Notes: generated from the sequence alone by a model not told the origin. Numbered from the stretch's first letter, positions 11,801-23,400 are shown. The stretch: 64,000 nucleotides of DNA from Sambucus nigra (GCA_949130495.1 OX422213.1:51408284-51472283); one strand, 5' to 3'. Made by a program: numbers and translations.

Positions 11801-12148
11801 AGGATTCCCCTCACCATCATCCTGCCAGGACTCCCAAAGAATCTGATAAAAGTCGCTATGATCCATCCAAAAATTGAAAAATTTGAACGGCTTAGGTAAA
11901 CTCCGCTCCATGGGGGCTAGTAAAATAATGATAGGGCAATGGTCAGAAACCCCGTGAGGAAGGACAGTAGCTTGACACTCGGGGAACCACGAGGCCCATG
12001 TACCATTATGCAAGACTCTATCCAACCTCGACTGAACATTACCAGCTCCCAACTCTTTTTTATTCCACGTAAACCACAACCCATTCGTCACCATATCATC
12101 AGCATGCAAGTCATGAATGCATTGGTTGAACTCGCTAGTAGCAGTCGT
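8852..12148 (-). mobile_element. 5'-truncated L1-type LINE inserted in the satellite
   Basis: A 20-base poly(T) at 8852-8871 is the poly(A) tail of a minus-strand element. It is followed by a short 3' UTR and one long open frame reaching 12148. At both edges the satellite monomer resumes in phase: CACCC on the left and TTTAACGG on the right, so the two halves make one monomer. No clear target duplication beyond TTT is visible. The element lacks ORF1 and most of the endonuclease, which is typical 5' truncation during target-primed reverse transcription. Confidence 0.93.
8990..12148 (-). CDS. LINE ORF2 fragment: endonuclease end, reverse transcriptase, zf-RVT
   Basis: The frame is open from the truncation point at 12148 to the stop at 8990 (about 1050 codons). 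It has no genuine start; the first ATG-like position is only a truncation artefact. Counting from the TTG at 12109, residues 10-60 hold the end of the APE-type endonuclease (RLDRVL and SDHCPI blocks). Reverse transcriptase motifs follow: KAPGPDG at about 288, KIDLLKAYD with motif A Asp at about 416, GLRQGDPISP at about 474 and the catalytic FADD at about 522. The C-terminal third carries a zf-RVT-like Cys/His block (CTCGEE then EHLFLEC). The enzyme would copy LINE RNA at a nicked target. No stop or frameshift is visible over 3.1 kb, unlike all neighbouring elements, so this is a young insertion. With the endonuclease truncated it cannot mobilise itself. Confidence 0.93.
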   Translation of the reverse strand, partial: TTATSEFNQCIHDLHADDMVTNGLWFTWNKKELGAGNVQSRLDRVLHNGTWASWFPECQATVLPHGVSDHCPIIILLAPMERSLPKPFKFFNFWMDHSDFYQILWESWQDDGEGNPMVRLSQKMRRVKSRLKDFNKKFFSNISGRVEEAKSLLDEVQTRVDTDGCNNEVLLEERVKLHTYLELREAEESFFKQKSRVKWLQLGDGNNAFFHKKANQATVRRKILSVVDDHGVRTEGSQNVAKVAVDYFSNLLGTSNACVDPFPILNDVVCKRITGDQAAAMEAPISDAEIKNAMFSIGSDKAPGPDGFNACFFKKNWDVVGGDVIDAITFFFQCSYLPRQWNCTALALIPKVTTPSGMHDFRPISCCNTIYKCISKILAERMKPILPSFINQSQVAFVKGRSISDNILLLQELMRNYHRELSPSRCTLKIDLLKAYDTVSWEFLLNLLMHIGFPTMFVGWVEECITTTRFSISLDGRLHGFFEGKRGLRQGDPISPFLFLLVMDTFSCIMDKACLNPEFSFHPRCKEVGLNHLCFADDLIILCGGDPASCSIVKRAIVAFSSISGLHPNINKSSFYCSGVDVDGVNRLGEIFGFSHCSPPFMYLGVPLITTRLKAVDCEKLIDKITGRIKCWTNRFLSFAGRLQLIKSVLFGIQVYWSCLFILPKGVIRRIDQLLKDFLWTGSDSKHTGAKVSWDDPTCSHEEGGLGIKNVEVWNRAAILKLLWNLCSKKDCLWCNVYKIKNRSIWAISIPSDSSWCWRKLMQLREVAKPLIRSNIGNGEDTFVWHDNWHPLGPLFDRYGGRLIYDAASNHKARVADFIHGERWRWPSSVTWELWEIRNAELPSIRQGVSDEVVWNSNRDGFSIGAAFAALTIARAVFNCHKLIWNNNNIPKCAFSLWIICRDALHTRDKLFSWGISNSNLCCTCGEEVENREHLFLECKIAKEVWLEVRFKNQEDREAFNWEGELGYANSEYVGKSFYNRLRCISFSTTIYCLWLERNARFFHGKAKNCEMIVRDIVAMVCARASKWKNNRRSFTNRMACMNWDIPESVLS

Positions 12149-15100
12149 ATTTAACGGCTTGTTTTGAAGTTTAAGTGTTATTTTTGCAAATTATCGCCAT
12201 ATTCTCAAATCGGGAGACCCAGGACTACGCGGTCAGTTCCTACAAGTTGCATTGGTCCCGTACGAGGTGTTCGTACCTCATACGGGGTCGTTTGGGGGTT
12301 GGTTTGGGTTTTCATCCTTTAACGCCTTGTTTTTAAGTTTGTGTTTATTTTTGCAAAGTATCATCATATTCAGAAATCGGGAGACCCGGGACTACGCGGT
12401 TAGTTCCTACACGTTACATTGGTCCCGTGCGAGGTGTTCATGCCTCCTACGGGGTCGTTTGGGGGCTGGTTTGGGTTTTCACCCCTCAACAGCTTATTTT
12501 TAAGTCTAAGTGTTATTTTACAAACTGTCATTATATTCTCAAACCGAGAGACCCGGGACTACGCGGTCAGTTCCTACAAGTTACATTGGTCCCGTGCGAG
12601 GTGTTCCTGCCTCCTACGGGGTCGTTTGGGGGCTGGTTTGGGTTTTCACCCTTTAACGGCTTGTCTTTAACTCTAAGTGTTGATTTTTGCAAAATATGAT
12701 CATATTCACAAACCGGGAGATCCGGGACTACGCGGTCAGTTCTTAGAAGTTACATTGGTCCCGTGCGAGGTGTTCGTGCCTCCTACGGGGTCGTTTGGAA
12801 TCTTGTTTGGGTTTTCACCCATTAACGGCTTGTTTTTAAGTTTAAGTGTTGTTTTTTGCAAATTATCGTCATATTCTCAAACCGGGAGACCCGGGACTAC
12901 GCGATCAGTTCCTGCAAGTTACATTGGTCCCATGCGAGGTGTTCATGCCTCCTACGAGGTCGTTTGGGGGCTGGTTTGGATTTTCACCCTTTAACGACTT
13001 GTTTTTAAGTTTAAGTGTTATTTTTGCAAATTATCGTCATATTCTCAAATCGAGAGACCCGAGACTACGCGGTCAGATCCTATTAGTTACATTGGTCTTG
13101 TGTGAGGTGTTCGTGCCTCTTATGGGGTCGTTTGGGGTTGGTTTAGGTTTTCACCCTTTAACGGCTTGTTTTGAAGTCTAAGTGTTATTTTTACAAATTA
13201 TCGTCATATTCTCAATTATCTTCATATTCACAAATCGGGAGACCCGGGACTACGCGGTCAGTTCCTACATGTTACATTGGTCCCGTGCGAGGTGTTCGTG
13301 CCTCCTACGGGGTCGTTTGGGGGCTGGTTTGGGTTTTCACCCTTCAACGGCTTGTTTTTAAGTCTAAGTGTTATTTTTGCAAACTATCATCATATTCTCA
13401 AATCGGGAGACCCGGGACTACGCGGTCAGTTCCTACAAGTTACATTGGTCTCGTGCGAGGTGTTCGTGCCTCCTACGGGGTCGTTTAGGGGCTGGTTTGG
13501 GTTTTCACCCTTTAACGTCTTATTTTTAACTCTAAGTGTTGATTTTTGCAAAATATCATCATATTCACAAACCGGGAGATCCGGGACTACGCAGTCAGTT
13601 CTTACAAGTTACATTGGCCCCGTGCGTGGTATTCGAACTCTTACGGGGCCGTTTGGGGGCTGGTTTGGGTTTTCACCCTTTAACGCCTTATTTTTAAGTC
13701 TAAGTGTTATTTTTGAAAATTATCGTCATATTCATAAATCGGGAGACACGGGACTACGCGATCAGTTCGTACAAGTTACATTGGTCCCGTGCGAGGTGTT
13801 CGTGCCTCCTACGGGATCATTTGGGGTTTGATTTGAGTTTTCACCCTTTAACGACTTGTTTTTAAGTCTAAGTGTTATTTTTGCAAATTATTGTCATATT
13901 ACGTGGTCAGTTCCTACAAGTTACATTGGTCCCGTGCGAGGTGTTCATGCATTTTACGGGTCCGTTTGGGGGTTGGTTTGGGTTTTCACCGTTTAACGGC
14001 TTGTTTTTAAGTCTAAGTGTTGATTTTTGCAAATTATCGTCATATTCACAAATCGAGAGACCCAGGACTACGCGATCAGTTCCCACTAGTTACATTGGTC
14101 CCATGCGAGGTGTTCGTGCCTCTTACGGGGTCATTTGGGGGCTAGTTTGGGTCGTCACCATTTAGCGGATTGTTTTTAAGTCTTAGTGTTATTTTTGCAA
14201 ATTATCATCATATTCTCAAATCGGGAGACCCGAGACTACGCGATCAGTTCGTACAAGTTACATTGGTCCCATGCGAGGTGTTCGTGCCTCCTACGGGGTT
14301 GTTTGGGGTTGGTTTGGGTTTTCACCCTTTAACGGCTTGTTTTTAAGTTTAAGTGTTGATTTTAGCAAATTATCGTCACATTCTCAAATCGGGAGACCCG
14401 GGACTACGCGATCAGTTCTTATAAGTTACATTGGTCCCGTGCAAGGTGTTCGTGCCTCCAACGGGGTCGTTTGGGGGCTGGTTTGGATTCTCACCCTTTA
14501 ACGGCTTATTTTTAAGTCTAAGTGTTATTTTTGCAAATTATACTCATATTCTCAAACAGAGAGACCTGGGACTACGCGGTCAGTTCCTATAAGTTACATT
14601 GGTCCCGTGCGAGGTGTTCGTGCCTCTTACAGGGTTGTTTGGGGGCTAGTTTTGTTTTTCACCCTTTAACGACTTGTTTTTAAGTTTAAGTGTTAATTTT
14701 TGCAAATTATCGTCATATTCTCAAATCGGGAGACCCGGGACTACGCGATCAGTTCCTACAAGTTACATTGGTCCCATGCGAGGTGTTCGTGCCTCCTACG
14801 GGGTCGTTTGGGGGTTGGTTTGGATTTTCACCCTTTAACGGCTTATTTTTACGTCTAATTGTTATTTTTGGAAATAATTGTCATATTCTCAAACTGAGAG
14901 ACCCGGGACTACGCGATCAGTTCCTATAAGTTACATTGGTCCCGTGCGAGGTGTTCGTGCCTCTTACGGGGTCATTTGGGGGCTAGTTTTGGTTTTCACC
15001 CTTTAACGACTTGCTTTTAAGTCTAAGTGTTATTTTTGCAAATTATCGTCATATTCTCAAAGCGGAAGACCCAGGACTATGCGGTCAGTTCCTAGAAGTT

Positions 15101-17990
15101 ACATTGGTCCCGTGCGAGGTGTTCGTGCCTCATACGGGGTCGTTTGGGGGCTGGTTTGGGTTTTTATTGTTTAACGCCTTGTTTTTAAGTTTGTGTTGAT
15201 TTTTGAAAATTATCGTCACTTTCACAAATCGGGAGACCCGGGACTACGCGGTCAGTTTCTACAAGTTACATTGGTCCTGTGCGAGGTGTTCGTGCCTCCT
15301 ACGGGGTCGTTTGGGGGTTGGTTTGGGTTCTCACCCTTCAACGCTTGTTTTTAAGTCTAAATATTATTTTTGCAAACTATCATCATATTCTCAAACCGGG
15401 AGACCTGGGACTACGCGGTCAGTTCTTACAAGTTACATTGGTCCCGTGCGCGGTGTTCGTGCCTTCTACGGGGTCATTTGGGGGCTGGTTAGGATTTTCA
15501 CCCATTAACGGCTTGTTTATAAGTCTAAGTATTGATTTTTGCAAAATATCATCATATTCACAAGTCGGGAGATCCGGGACTACGCGGTCAGTTCCTACTA
15601 GTTACATTGGTCCGTGCGAGGTGTTCGTGCCTCTTACGGGGTTGTTTGGGGGCTGGTTTGGGTTTTCACCCTTTAACACCTTGTTTTTAAGTCTAAGTGT
15701 TATTTTTATAAATTATCATCATATTCACAAACCGAGAGACACGGGACTACGCGGTCAGTTCCTAAAAGTTACATTGGTCCCGTGCGAGGTGTTCGTGCCT
15801 CTTACGGGGTCGTTTGGGAGCTAGTTTGAGTTTTCACCATTTAACGGCTTGTTTTTAAGTCTAAGTGTTATTTTTGCAAATTATTGTCATATTACACGGT
15901 CAGTTCCTACAACTTACATTGGTCCCGTGCGAGGTGTTCATGCATTTTACGGGTCCGTTTGGGGGTTGGTTTGGGTTTTCACCCTTTGACGGCTTGTTTT
16001 TAAGTCTAAGTGTTGATTTTTGCAAATTATCGTCATATTCACAAATCGAGAAACTCGGGACTACGCGGTCAGTTCCCACTAGTTACATTGGTCCCGTGCG
16101 AGGTGTTCGTGCCTCTTACGGGGTCATTTGGGGGCTTGTTTGGGTTGTCACCCTTTAACGGATTATTTTTAAGTCTAAGTGTTATTTTTGCAAATTATCG
16201 CCATATTCTCAAACCGGGAGACCCGAGACTATGCGGTCAGTTCGTACAAGTTACAATGGTCCTGTACGAGGTGTTCGTACCTCTTACGGGGTCGTTTGGG
16301 GGCTGGTTTGGGTTTTCACCCTTTAACAGTTTTTTTTTTAAGTTTAAGTGTTGTTTTTTGAAATTATCATCATATTCTCAAACCAGGAGACTCGGGACTA
16401 CGCGATCAGTTCCTACAAGTTACATTGGTCTCGTGCGAGGTGTTCGTGCCTCCTACGGGGTCGTTTGGGGTCTGGTTTGGATTTTTCCGCTTTAACGGCT
16501 TGTTTTGAAGTCTAAGTGTTATTTTTGCAAATTATCATCATATTCTCAAACCGAGAGACTCGGGACTACGCGATTAGTTCCTATAAGTTACATTGGTCCC
16601 GTGCGAGGTGATCGTGCCTCTTACGGGTTCGTTTGGGGGCTGGTTTGGGTTTTCACCCTTTAACGGCTTGTTTTTAAGTCTAAGTGTTATTCTTGCAAAT
16701 TATCTTCATATTCTCAAATCGGGAGACTACGCGGTTAGTTCGTACCAGTTACATTGGTCCCGTGCGAGGTGTTCGTGCCTCCTACGGGGTCGTTTGGGGG
16801 CTGTTTTGGGTTTTCATCCTTTAACGCCTTGTTTTTAAGTTTGAGTTGATTTTTTCAAATTATCATCATATTCACAAATCGGGAGACCCGGGACTACGCG
16901 GTCAGTTCCTACATGTTACGTTGGTCCCGTGGAGGTGTTAGAGCCTCCTACGGGTTCGTTTGGGGGCTGGTTTGGATTTTCATCCTTTAACGCCTTGTTT
17001 TTAAGTTTGAGTTAAATTTTACAAATTATCATCATATTCACAAATCGGGAGACCCGAAACTACGCGATCAGTTCCTATAAGTTACATTGGTCCCGTGCGA
17101 GGTGTTCGTGCCTCCTACGGGGTCGTTTGGGGGTTGGTTTGGGTTTTCACCCTTCAACGACTTGTTTTTAAGTCTAAGTATTATTTTTGCAAACTATCAT
17201 CATATTCACAAACCGAGAGACCTGGGACTACGCGATCAGTTCCTATAAGTTACATTGGTCTCGTGCGAGGTGTTCGTACCTCCTACGGGGTCGTTTGGGG
17301 GCTGGTTTGGGTTTTCACCCTTCAACGACTTATTTTTAAGTCTAATTGTTATTTTTGAAACTATCATCATATTCTCATACCGGGAGACCCGAGATTACGC
17401 AGTCAGTTCCTATAAGTTACATTGGTCCCGTGCGAGGTGTTCGTGCCTCCTACGGGGTCGTTTGTGGACTGGTTTGGATTTTCACCCTTTAATGGCTTAT
17501 TTTTTAGTCTAAGTGTTGATTTTCACAAAATATCATCGTATTCACAAATCGGGAGACCACTACGCGGTCAGTTCCCACAAGTTACATTGGTTCCGTGCGA
17601 GGTGTTCGTGCCTCTTACGGGGTCGTTTGGGGGCTGGTTTGGGTTTTCACCCCTTAACGTTTTGTTTTTAAGTCTAAGTGTTATTTTTGCAAATTATCGT
17701 CATATTCTCAAACCGGGAGACCCGGGACTACACGGTCAGTTCCTACAAGTTACATTGGTCCCGTGCGAGGTTATCGTGCCTCTTACGGGTCCGTTTGGGG
17801 GTTGGTTTCTGTTTTCACCCTTTAACGGCTTGTTTTAAGTCTAAATGTTGATTTTTGCAAATTATCATCATATTCACAAACCGAGAGACCCGGGATTACG
17901 CGGTCATTTCCCACAAGTTACATTGGTCCCGTGCGAGGTGTTCGTGCCTCTTACGGGGTCGTTTGGGGGCTAGTTTGGGTTGTCACCTTC
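12149..17990 (+). repeat. Satellite array, about 168-bp monomer (right segment)
   Basis: About 35 more monomers of the same family and orientation as 6721-8851. Period checks: the TTTTCACCC block at 13334 recurs at 13502 (168 bp), and at 12476 recurs at 12643 (167 bp). The 24-bp-deleted monomer type recurs at 13901 and 15894, 1993 bp apart, hinting at a higher-order repeat. Because 168 is 56 times 3, open frames run through many monomers, but these are not genes. The array ends abruptly after GGGTTGTCACC at 17990. Confidence 0.95.
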
Positions 17991-18320
17991 TTTTAATCTG
18001 TTCATTTTGTGTCATTATAATTACAGAGGTTTGCCATGGTACTTGGGATGTGTACCAGGTAAATAAATGCCAACGTAAGAATCGATGAAAATTGGGATGT
18101 GTACCTCCTGTGTATTTGTGGAAGTTGGGATGTGTACCTCCTGTGTATCTGTCGTAATAATTACATAGGTATCTCTGGAAGTTGGGATGCAGAAAATTGG
18201 GATGTGTACCTCCTGTGTATTTGGGAAGTTGGGATGCAAAAATTACAGAGGTATCTCTGAAACTTGGGATGTGTACCCAGTGTCAATTGGGATGTGTACC
18301 TACTGTATATGTTTTTACTA
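17991..18320 (+). repeat. Minisatellite with TTGGGATGTGTACC core
   Basis: TTGGGATGTGTACC or a near copy occurs six times (about 18043, 18092, 18125, 18197, 18264, 18287). Shorter TTGGGATGC copies lie at about 18183 and 18229, and the core is interleaved with CTCCTGTGTAT and GGTATCTCTG blocks. Spacing is irregular (22-70 bp). No coding potential is seen. It starts directly at the satellite edge. Confidence 0.8.
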
Positions 18321-18800
18321 TTTATAATTACCACTGTATATTAACTAGTACCAAATTAATATGTCAATATATAGTTACTAGTACAGTTATATATAATTAC
18401 TATAAGGATTTACAATTACCACTGTATATTTACTACAATTATATATAATACGTCAATATATATTTACTAGTACAGTTAAATATAATAACTATATGGATTT
18501 ACAATTACCACTGTATATTTACTAGTACCAAATTAATACGTCAAAATATATTTACTAGTACAATTATATATAACTACTATAAGAATTTACAATTACCACT
18601 GTATATTACTAAATAAATTTCGTCAATATATATTTACTAGTACATTTATATAATATAACTGTATGTATTTACTACTATCACTGTATATTAACTAGTACCA
18701 AATTAATACGTAAATATATATAGTTACTAGTACAGTTATATATAATTACTATAAGGATTTACAATTACAGAATTACTATAAGGATTTACAATTACTATAT
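18321..18800 (+). repeat. AT-rich tandem repeat (about 90-110 bp unit)
   Basis: Blocks such as ACAATTACCACTGTATATT, TTTACTAGTACAGTTATATA and ACCAAATTAATACGTCAA recur four to five times in the same order with small indels. There is no gene here. With the preceding minisatellite it fills the space between the satellite and the unknown ORF. Confidence 0.75.
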
Positions 18801-18995
18801 GATAATTTATCAGCTTTATGGTATGTATGCCTTTGTATAATTTATCTTTTCCATTGGTATGTGTGCCTTTCTATTATTATAAATATTTTTTACCATTGTA
18901 AAATAAAATTATATCTGCGAAGGTTTAAAATTACCTGTAAATAAATTAGAAGGATTGCAACAATTTTTTATCTACCATTGTCTTATATTTCAAAA

Positions 18996-19682
18996 ATGGC
19001 TTCATCTCCCTACTATTCATCCATTTACAATGGCTCTTACACAGATATTGTTGGTAACGATTGGTATGGGAAAAAAATAATTTTCCAAACATATCCAATT
19101 GATACTTCTTGACATTTTCTCAATGACTTTGGTCATATATTCATAATCTCTCCCAATTCGGAACCTGAAGACGGAGTTGTGTATCCTTGGGAACACCTCA
19201 TATGGCCAGATAAATATGATGAAAGGTGTGACCTGGAGGTGCTTTGCCATTACCATCACATATCCGTGCCAAAAAATCGGGTTGTCGCACTTTGGCCAAT
19301 ATCGTATCCCGAAGAAGTGGATATGTTTTGTCTTGATTTATTGGAGGAAGAGATATGGAAGATGGAGAGGCGCCTACAACGTTATCACAAAGCACAACGC
19401 GCGATGCTATCAGGTCGTCACATTCAAGAACAATTAATTAACATATATAACGACTATACGTTGGCATCAGATAACGATATTTCAGACTACACCAATTCCG
19501 GTTATGATTACTTTTCGGAATGCATATATGAAAACGATGGGGAAGAGTACGAACCAAATATATCAAACTACAACGAAGAATATGTTGATTCAGATACTCA
19601 ACGATCTTACTTACCTAAATGTTTAGTGCGCAATGGAAAACCATATTGTTGTACTTCTACTAGGTTCGACCTAAGCGTTTGA
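18996..19682 (+). pseudogene. Unknown acidic protein, one in-frame stop
   Basis: From ATG 18996 one frame runs to the stop at 19682 (about 228 codons) and is broken once by TGA at 19110-19112 (codon 39). I do not recognise the family. The N-terminal part is rich in Tyr, Trp and Ser; the middle has a YPWEHLIWPD motif and a Leu/Glu/Arg-rich helix (about codons 110-150) that may form a coiled coil. The C-terminal 80 residues are strongly acidic (Asp, Glu, Asn, Tyr). A polar charged tail of this kind is seen in some transposon accessory proteins, but that is only an analogy. It converges with the PMD gene on the other strand, whose stop is 270 bp away. If translated from an internal start, the longest intact piece begins near 19179. 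Confidence 0.5.
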
Positions 19683-19954
19683 ACACATACTCCTAATAAT
19701 CATTTTGATCATGTATTATTGTTCTTACTACTTAAGTCAATATTTCAATAGTAATAATAAATGATATCAAAGCAATCGTAATAATTGTTTGTCATCATTA
19801 TATGTGTAATAAATGAAAATAAATATAAGACATTATACATCATAACATTTTTCATAAATATGAGACATTATACATCATAACATTTATCATCACAATTAAA
19901 TTGAGACAACAATACAACATTTATTCTTAACATTTTTCAATTGTACATTATACA

Positions 19955-21577
19955 TCACTGGCGCCCCGGGTCGAACTCATAATCAGCACCTAAATCTGCA
20001 TGTGAACCCGTGTAAAGGTCAGACCCAAATAAATTACCCCAACCTTGTTGCGCCTCATATGTCGGGACCGGTTCAGAGGGTGGGGCTAGGTGTGGTCTGT
20101 AAATGCTCAGACGACTAGAACTAGTACCACCCTCCTCAAACCCACGAGTAGGCATAATAAAACGTGCTAATCTACGCTCCAACTCGTCAATGCGGTCATC
20201 ACGTGCTTTGAGTTGATCCTCTCGCTGACGTGTCTAATGTAATATTAAATCACGTAGACCTCGAATGTTATCTGCTTCCTCGATGTAGGACTGACGCCAT
20301 TCTAACTGCGTCAAAGATTGAGCTGGAGGTGCGTTGGTTGAAAACTCAGGTCTCGGCACATCTATAGTATATGAAGCCCCCTCCGATAGTCCGATGTCAA
20401 CCGTTCGATTCTGCCTCAGTGGTTGGATGTGCGTAGAACCACCCACAGATAACTGTGTCTCATACACATGCGGATCATTTGTCGGTGCTGGTGCTTGCGG
20501 GATTCGCAACGTCGAAGGTGCCACTGAACCAACTCCAATCAAATCAACATTAACATATCTGGCAATCGGCGGTAGTAATGGCCCGAGTGCTATTGCCTTC
20601 CAATATGCATTATACTCTTCTTGTGACACATCTCTTACGTGTTGATTTGCGATAGGCCAATTTTGGGCGGCAGCTGCTTGAAAATCGTGTTCTGAGGCAC
20701 AACACAAACTTGATGGTGGGTTGTCTGCTATACATATCCACCCAGTCAATTGTCGGATGGCCCGATCACCCAAGTACCAAAAACCCTTAAATAAGGGATC
20801 CCAAAAAATCATCTGTAACCTCGATATCTCACGAGCATATAAGATGACATCAGAGTCACGGTAGGCAGAAGTCTCTTATGGCTGCCATATAATGGACTCG
20901 GGTGACCGCATCTCAAGCTGATGTTGACTGCTTGAGATGTTAAATCGCTGTGCTCCCTTTACTTTCTTTCTGTTCCCCCTCGACCAATGAAATATGCGGG
21001 GCCACGTATCGATGGCCGGATCGACGAGAATATGACATACCGTGGCCATGTACTCGTGATGTAAATACTGCAAAATTTGTCAATAAATTTAATTCATTAG
21101 AATAAGTTGAAATATATTGTAATGAAACATAAATTTTAATAAATAAGATGAAGCGAAAATATACCTCGAGTGTTTGCCACATGCATTCAACGCTAGTCAA
21201 CGATCGTCGACTCGATTTGTCCAAAGACCATAAAATACGGGCATAAATAGCCAACCCCAGTCGTATGTGCCGATGGCAAGAATATCCTCTAGATAATCTA
21301 AATAGCCGAGGTCGTAAGTGGAGTGAGCATTTGGAAAAAATACACTCCCGAATACATAAAACCAAAATGCCTGAGCTATGATTGGGGACATATAATATGG
21401 TAAATGTTCAACCTTGACAAAACTTTCTATGTATTTTTTAAGGTCAGAAACTGGAATTCCCGCACCGGTAAATCTCTGTATAAGAATTTCTGGGAAAAAT
21501 TCATTTATGGTATTAACAAAATTTGTATATTGTTCAATTCGTAGATTTTTAATGGGTCGTCCTTGTCCAATTGGAAT
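19955..21577 (-). pseudogene. Plant mobile domain (PMD/MAIN-like) protein, decayed
   Basis: Read on the minus strand, 21577-21165 encodes an N-terminal PMD-like block (IPVSDLKKYIESF, then FYVFGSVFFPNA, then a DYLEDILAIGTYDWG block). A GT-AG intron of 97 bp (21164-21068) follows. The next exon has the HWSRG, then IIWQP, then FKGFWYLGDRAIRQLTGW signature and ends in a charged coiled-coil tail (RQREDQLKARDDRIDELE) and a stop at 19955. The order matches plant mobile domain proteins of the MAIN/long-form phosphatase group, which occur both as host silencing factors and inside transposons. Three lesions are visible: a frameshift near 21210, TAA at 20876-20878 right after IIWQP, and TAG at about 20231-20233. 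A 3' splice-like TACAG near 21577 suggests an upstream exon beyond the repeat array. Confidence 0.75.
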
Positions 21578-21639
21578 GCCTGTACGAAGGTTTAAAATTT
21601 TATCATATATTTAAATAATTATGAATATAAAAACCATAA

Positions 21640-23400
21640 TATATATTTCAAACAATCAATTATGAATTTAAGTACAACTAATTATTTTCACATATTGAAA
21701 CATTAAGTGAATATAAATAATCATTTTCATATATTGACACAATCGGGAATGCGGGTACATTTTTCAATATTTTTGTCATATATTGAAATAATTATGAATA
21801 TAATTACCTAAAAATATATTTCAAACAATTAATTATGAATTTAAGTACAACATATTATTTTCACATTTTGAAACAATTATGATGCCGGTACATATATTTA
21901 AAATTTGTCATCTATTTAAATAATTATGAATATAAAAACCATAAAATATATTTCAAATAATCAATTATGAATTTAAGTACAACTAATTATTTTCACATAT
22001 TGAAACATTAAGTGAATATAAATAATTATTTTCATATATTGACACAATCGGGAATGCGGGTACATTTTTCAATATTTTTGTCATATATTGAAATAATTAT
22101 GAATATAATTACCTAAAAATATATTTCAAACAATTAATTATGAATTTAAGTACAACATATTATTTTCACATTTTGAAATAATTATGATGCCGGTACATAT
22201 ATTTAAAATTTGTCATATATCGTCAATAATTATGAATATAAAAACCATAAAATATATTTCAAACAATCAATTATGAATTTAAGTACAACTAATTATTTTC
22301 ACATATTGAAACATTAAGTGAATATAAATAATTATTTTTATATATTGACACAATCGGGAATGCGGGTACATTTTTTAATATTTTTGTCATATATTGAAAT
22401 AATTATGAATATAATTACCTAAAAATATATTTCAAACAATTAATTATGAATTTAAGCACAACATATTATTTTCACATTTTGAAACAATTATGATGCCGGC
22501 ACATATATTTAAAATTTGTCATATATCGTCAATAATTATGAATATAAAAACCATAAAATATATTTCAAACAATCAATTATGAATTTAAGTACAACTAATT
22601 ATTTTCACATATTGAAACATTAAGTGAATATATATAAATATTTTCATATATTGACACAATCGGGAATGCGGGTACATTTTTCAATATTTTTGTCATATAT
22701 TGAAATAATTATGAATATAATTACCTAAAAATATATTTCAGACAATTAATTATGAATTTAAGTACAACATATTATTTTCACATTTTGAAACAATTATGAT
22801 GTCGGCACATATATTTAAAATTTGTCATATATCGTCAATAATTATGAATATAAAAACCATAAAATATATTTCAAACAATCAATTATGAATTTAAGTACAA
22901 CTAATTATTTTCACATATTGAAACATTAAGTGAATATAAATAATTATTTTCATATATTGACACAATCGGAATGCGGATGCATTTTTCAATTTTTTTGTCA
23001 TATATTTAAATAATTATGAATATAATTACCTAAAAATATTTTTCAAACAATTAATTATGAATTTAAGTACAACATATTATTTTTACATTTTGAAACAATT
23101 ATGATGACGGTACATATATTTAAAATTTTGTCATATATTTAAATAATTATGAATATGAAAACCATAATATATATTTCAAACAATCAATTATGAATTTAAG
23201 TACAACTAATTATTTTCACATATTGAAACATTAAGTGAATATAAATAATTATTTTCATATATTGACACAATCGGAATACGGGACATTTTTCAATTTTTTT
23301 GTCATATATTGAAATAATTATGAATGTAATTACCTAAAAATATATTTCAAACAATTAATTATGAATTTAAGTACAACAGATTATTTTCACATTTTGAAAT
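21640..23400. repeat. Six tandem copies of a 305-bp repeat
   Basis: The block AATCGGGAATGCGGG (or its AATCGGAATGCGG variant) recurs at about 21741, 22046, 22352, 22658, 22964 and 23269, giving steps of 305-306 bp. Each unit is itself a diverged dimer: two halves of about 150 bp share CAAACAAT(C/T)AATTATGAATTTAAGTAC. The DNA is very AT-rich with no coding potential. It lies between the last recognisable PMD exon and the promoter-like right end, so it may be an expanded intron. Confidence 0.92.

Noticed and set aside
6960..17960. CENP-B-box-like sequence in the monomer (TTCGTGCCTCCTACGGGG)
   Set aside because: TTCG and CGGG are 9 bases apart instead of 7 and the central A is missing, so it does not match the box consensus.
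12252..18088. Further repetitive ORFs up to 184 codons in the right satellite segment
   Set aside because: Same cause as above: periodic non-coding DNA.
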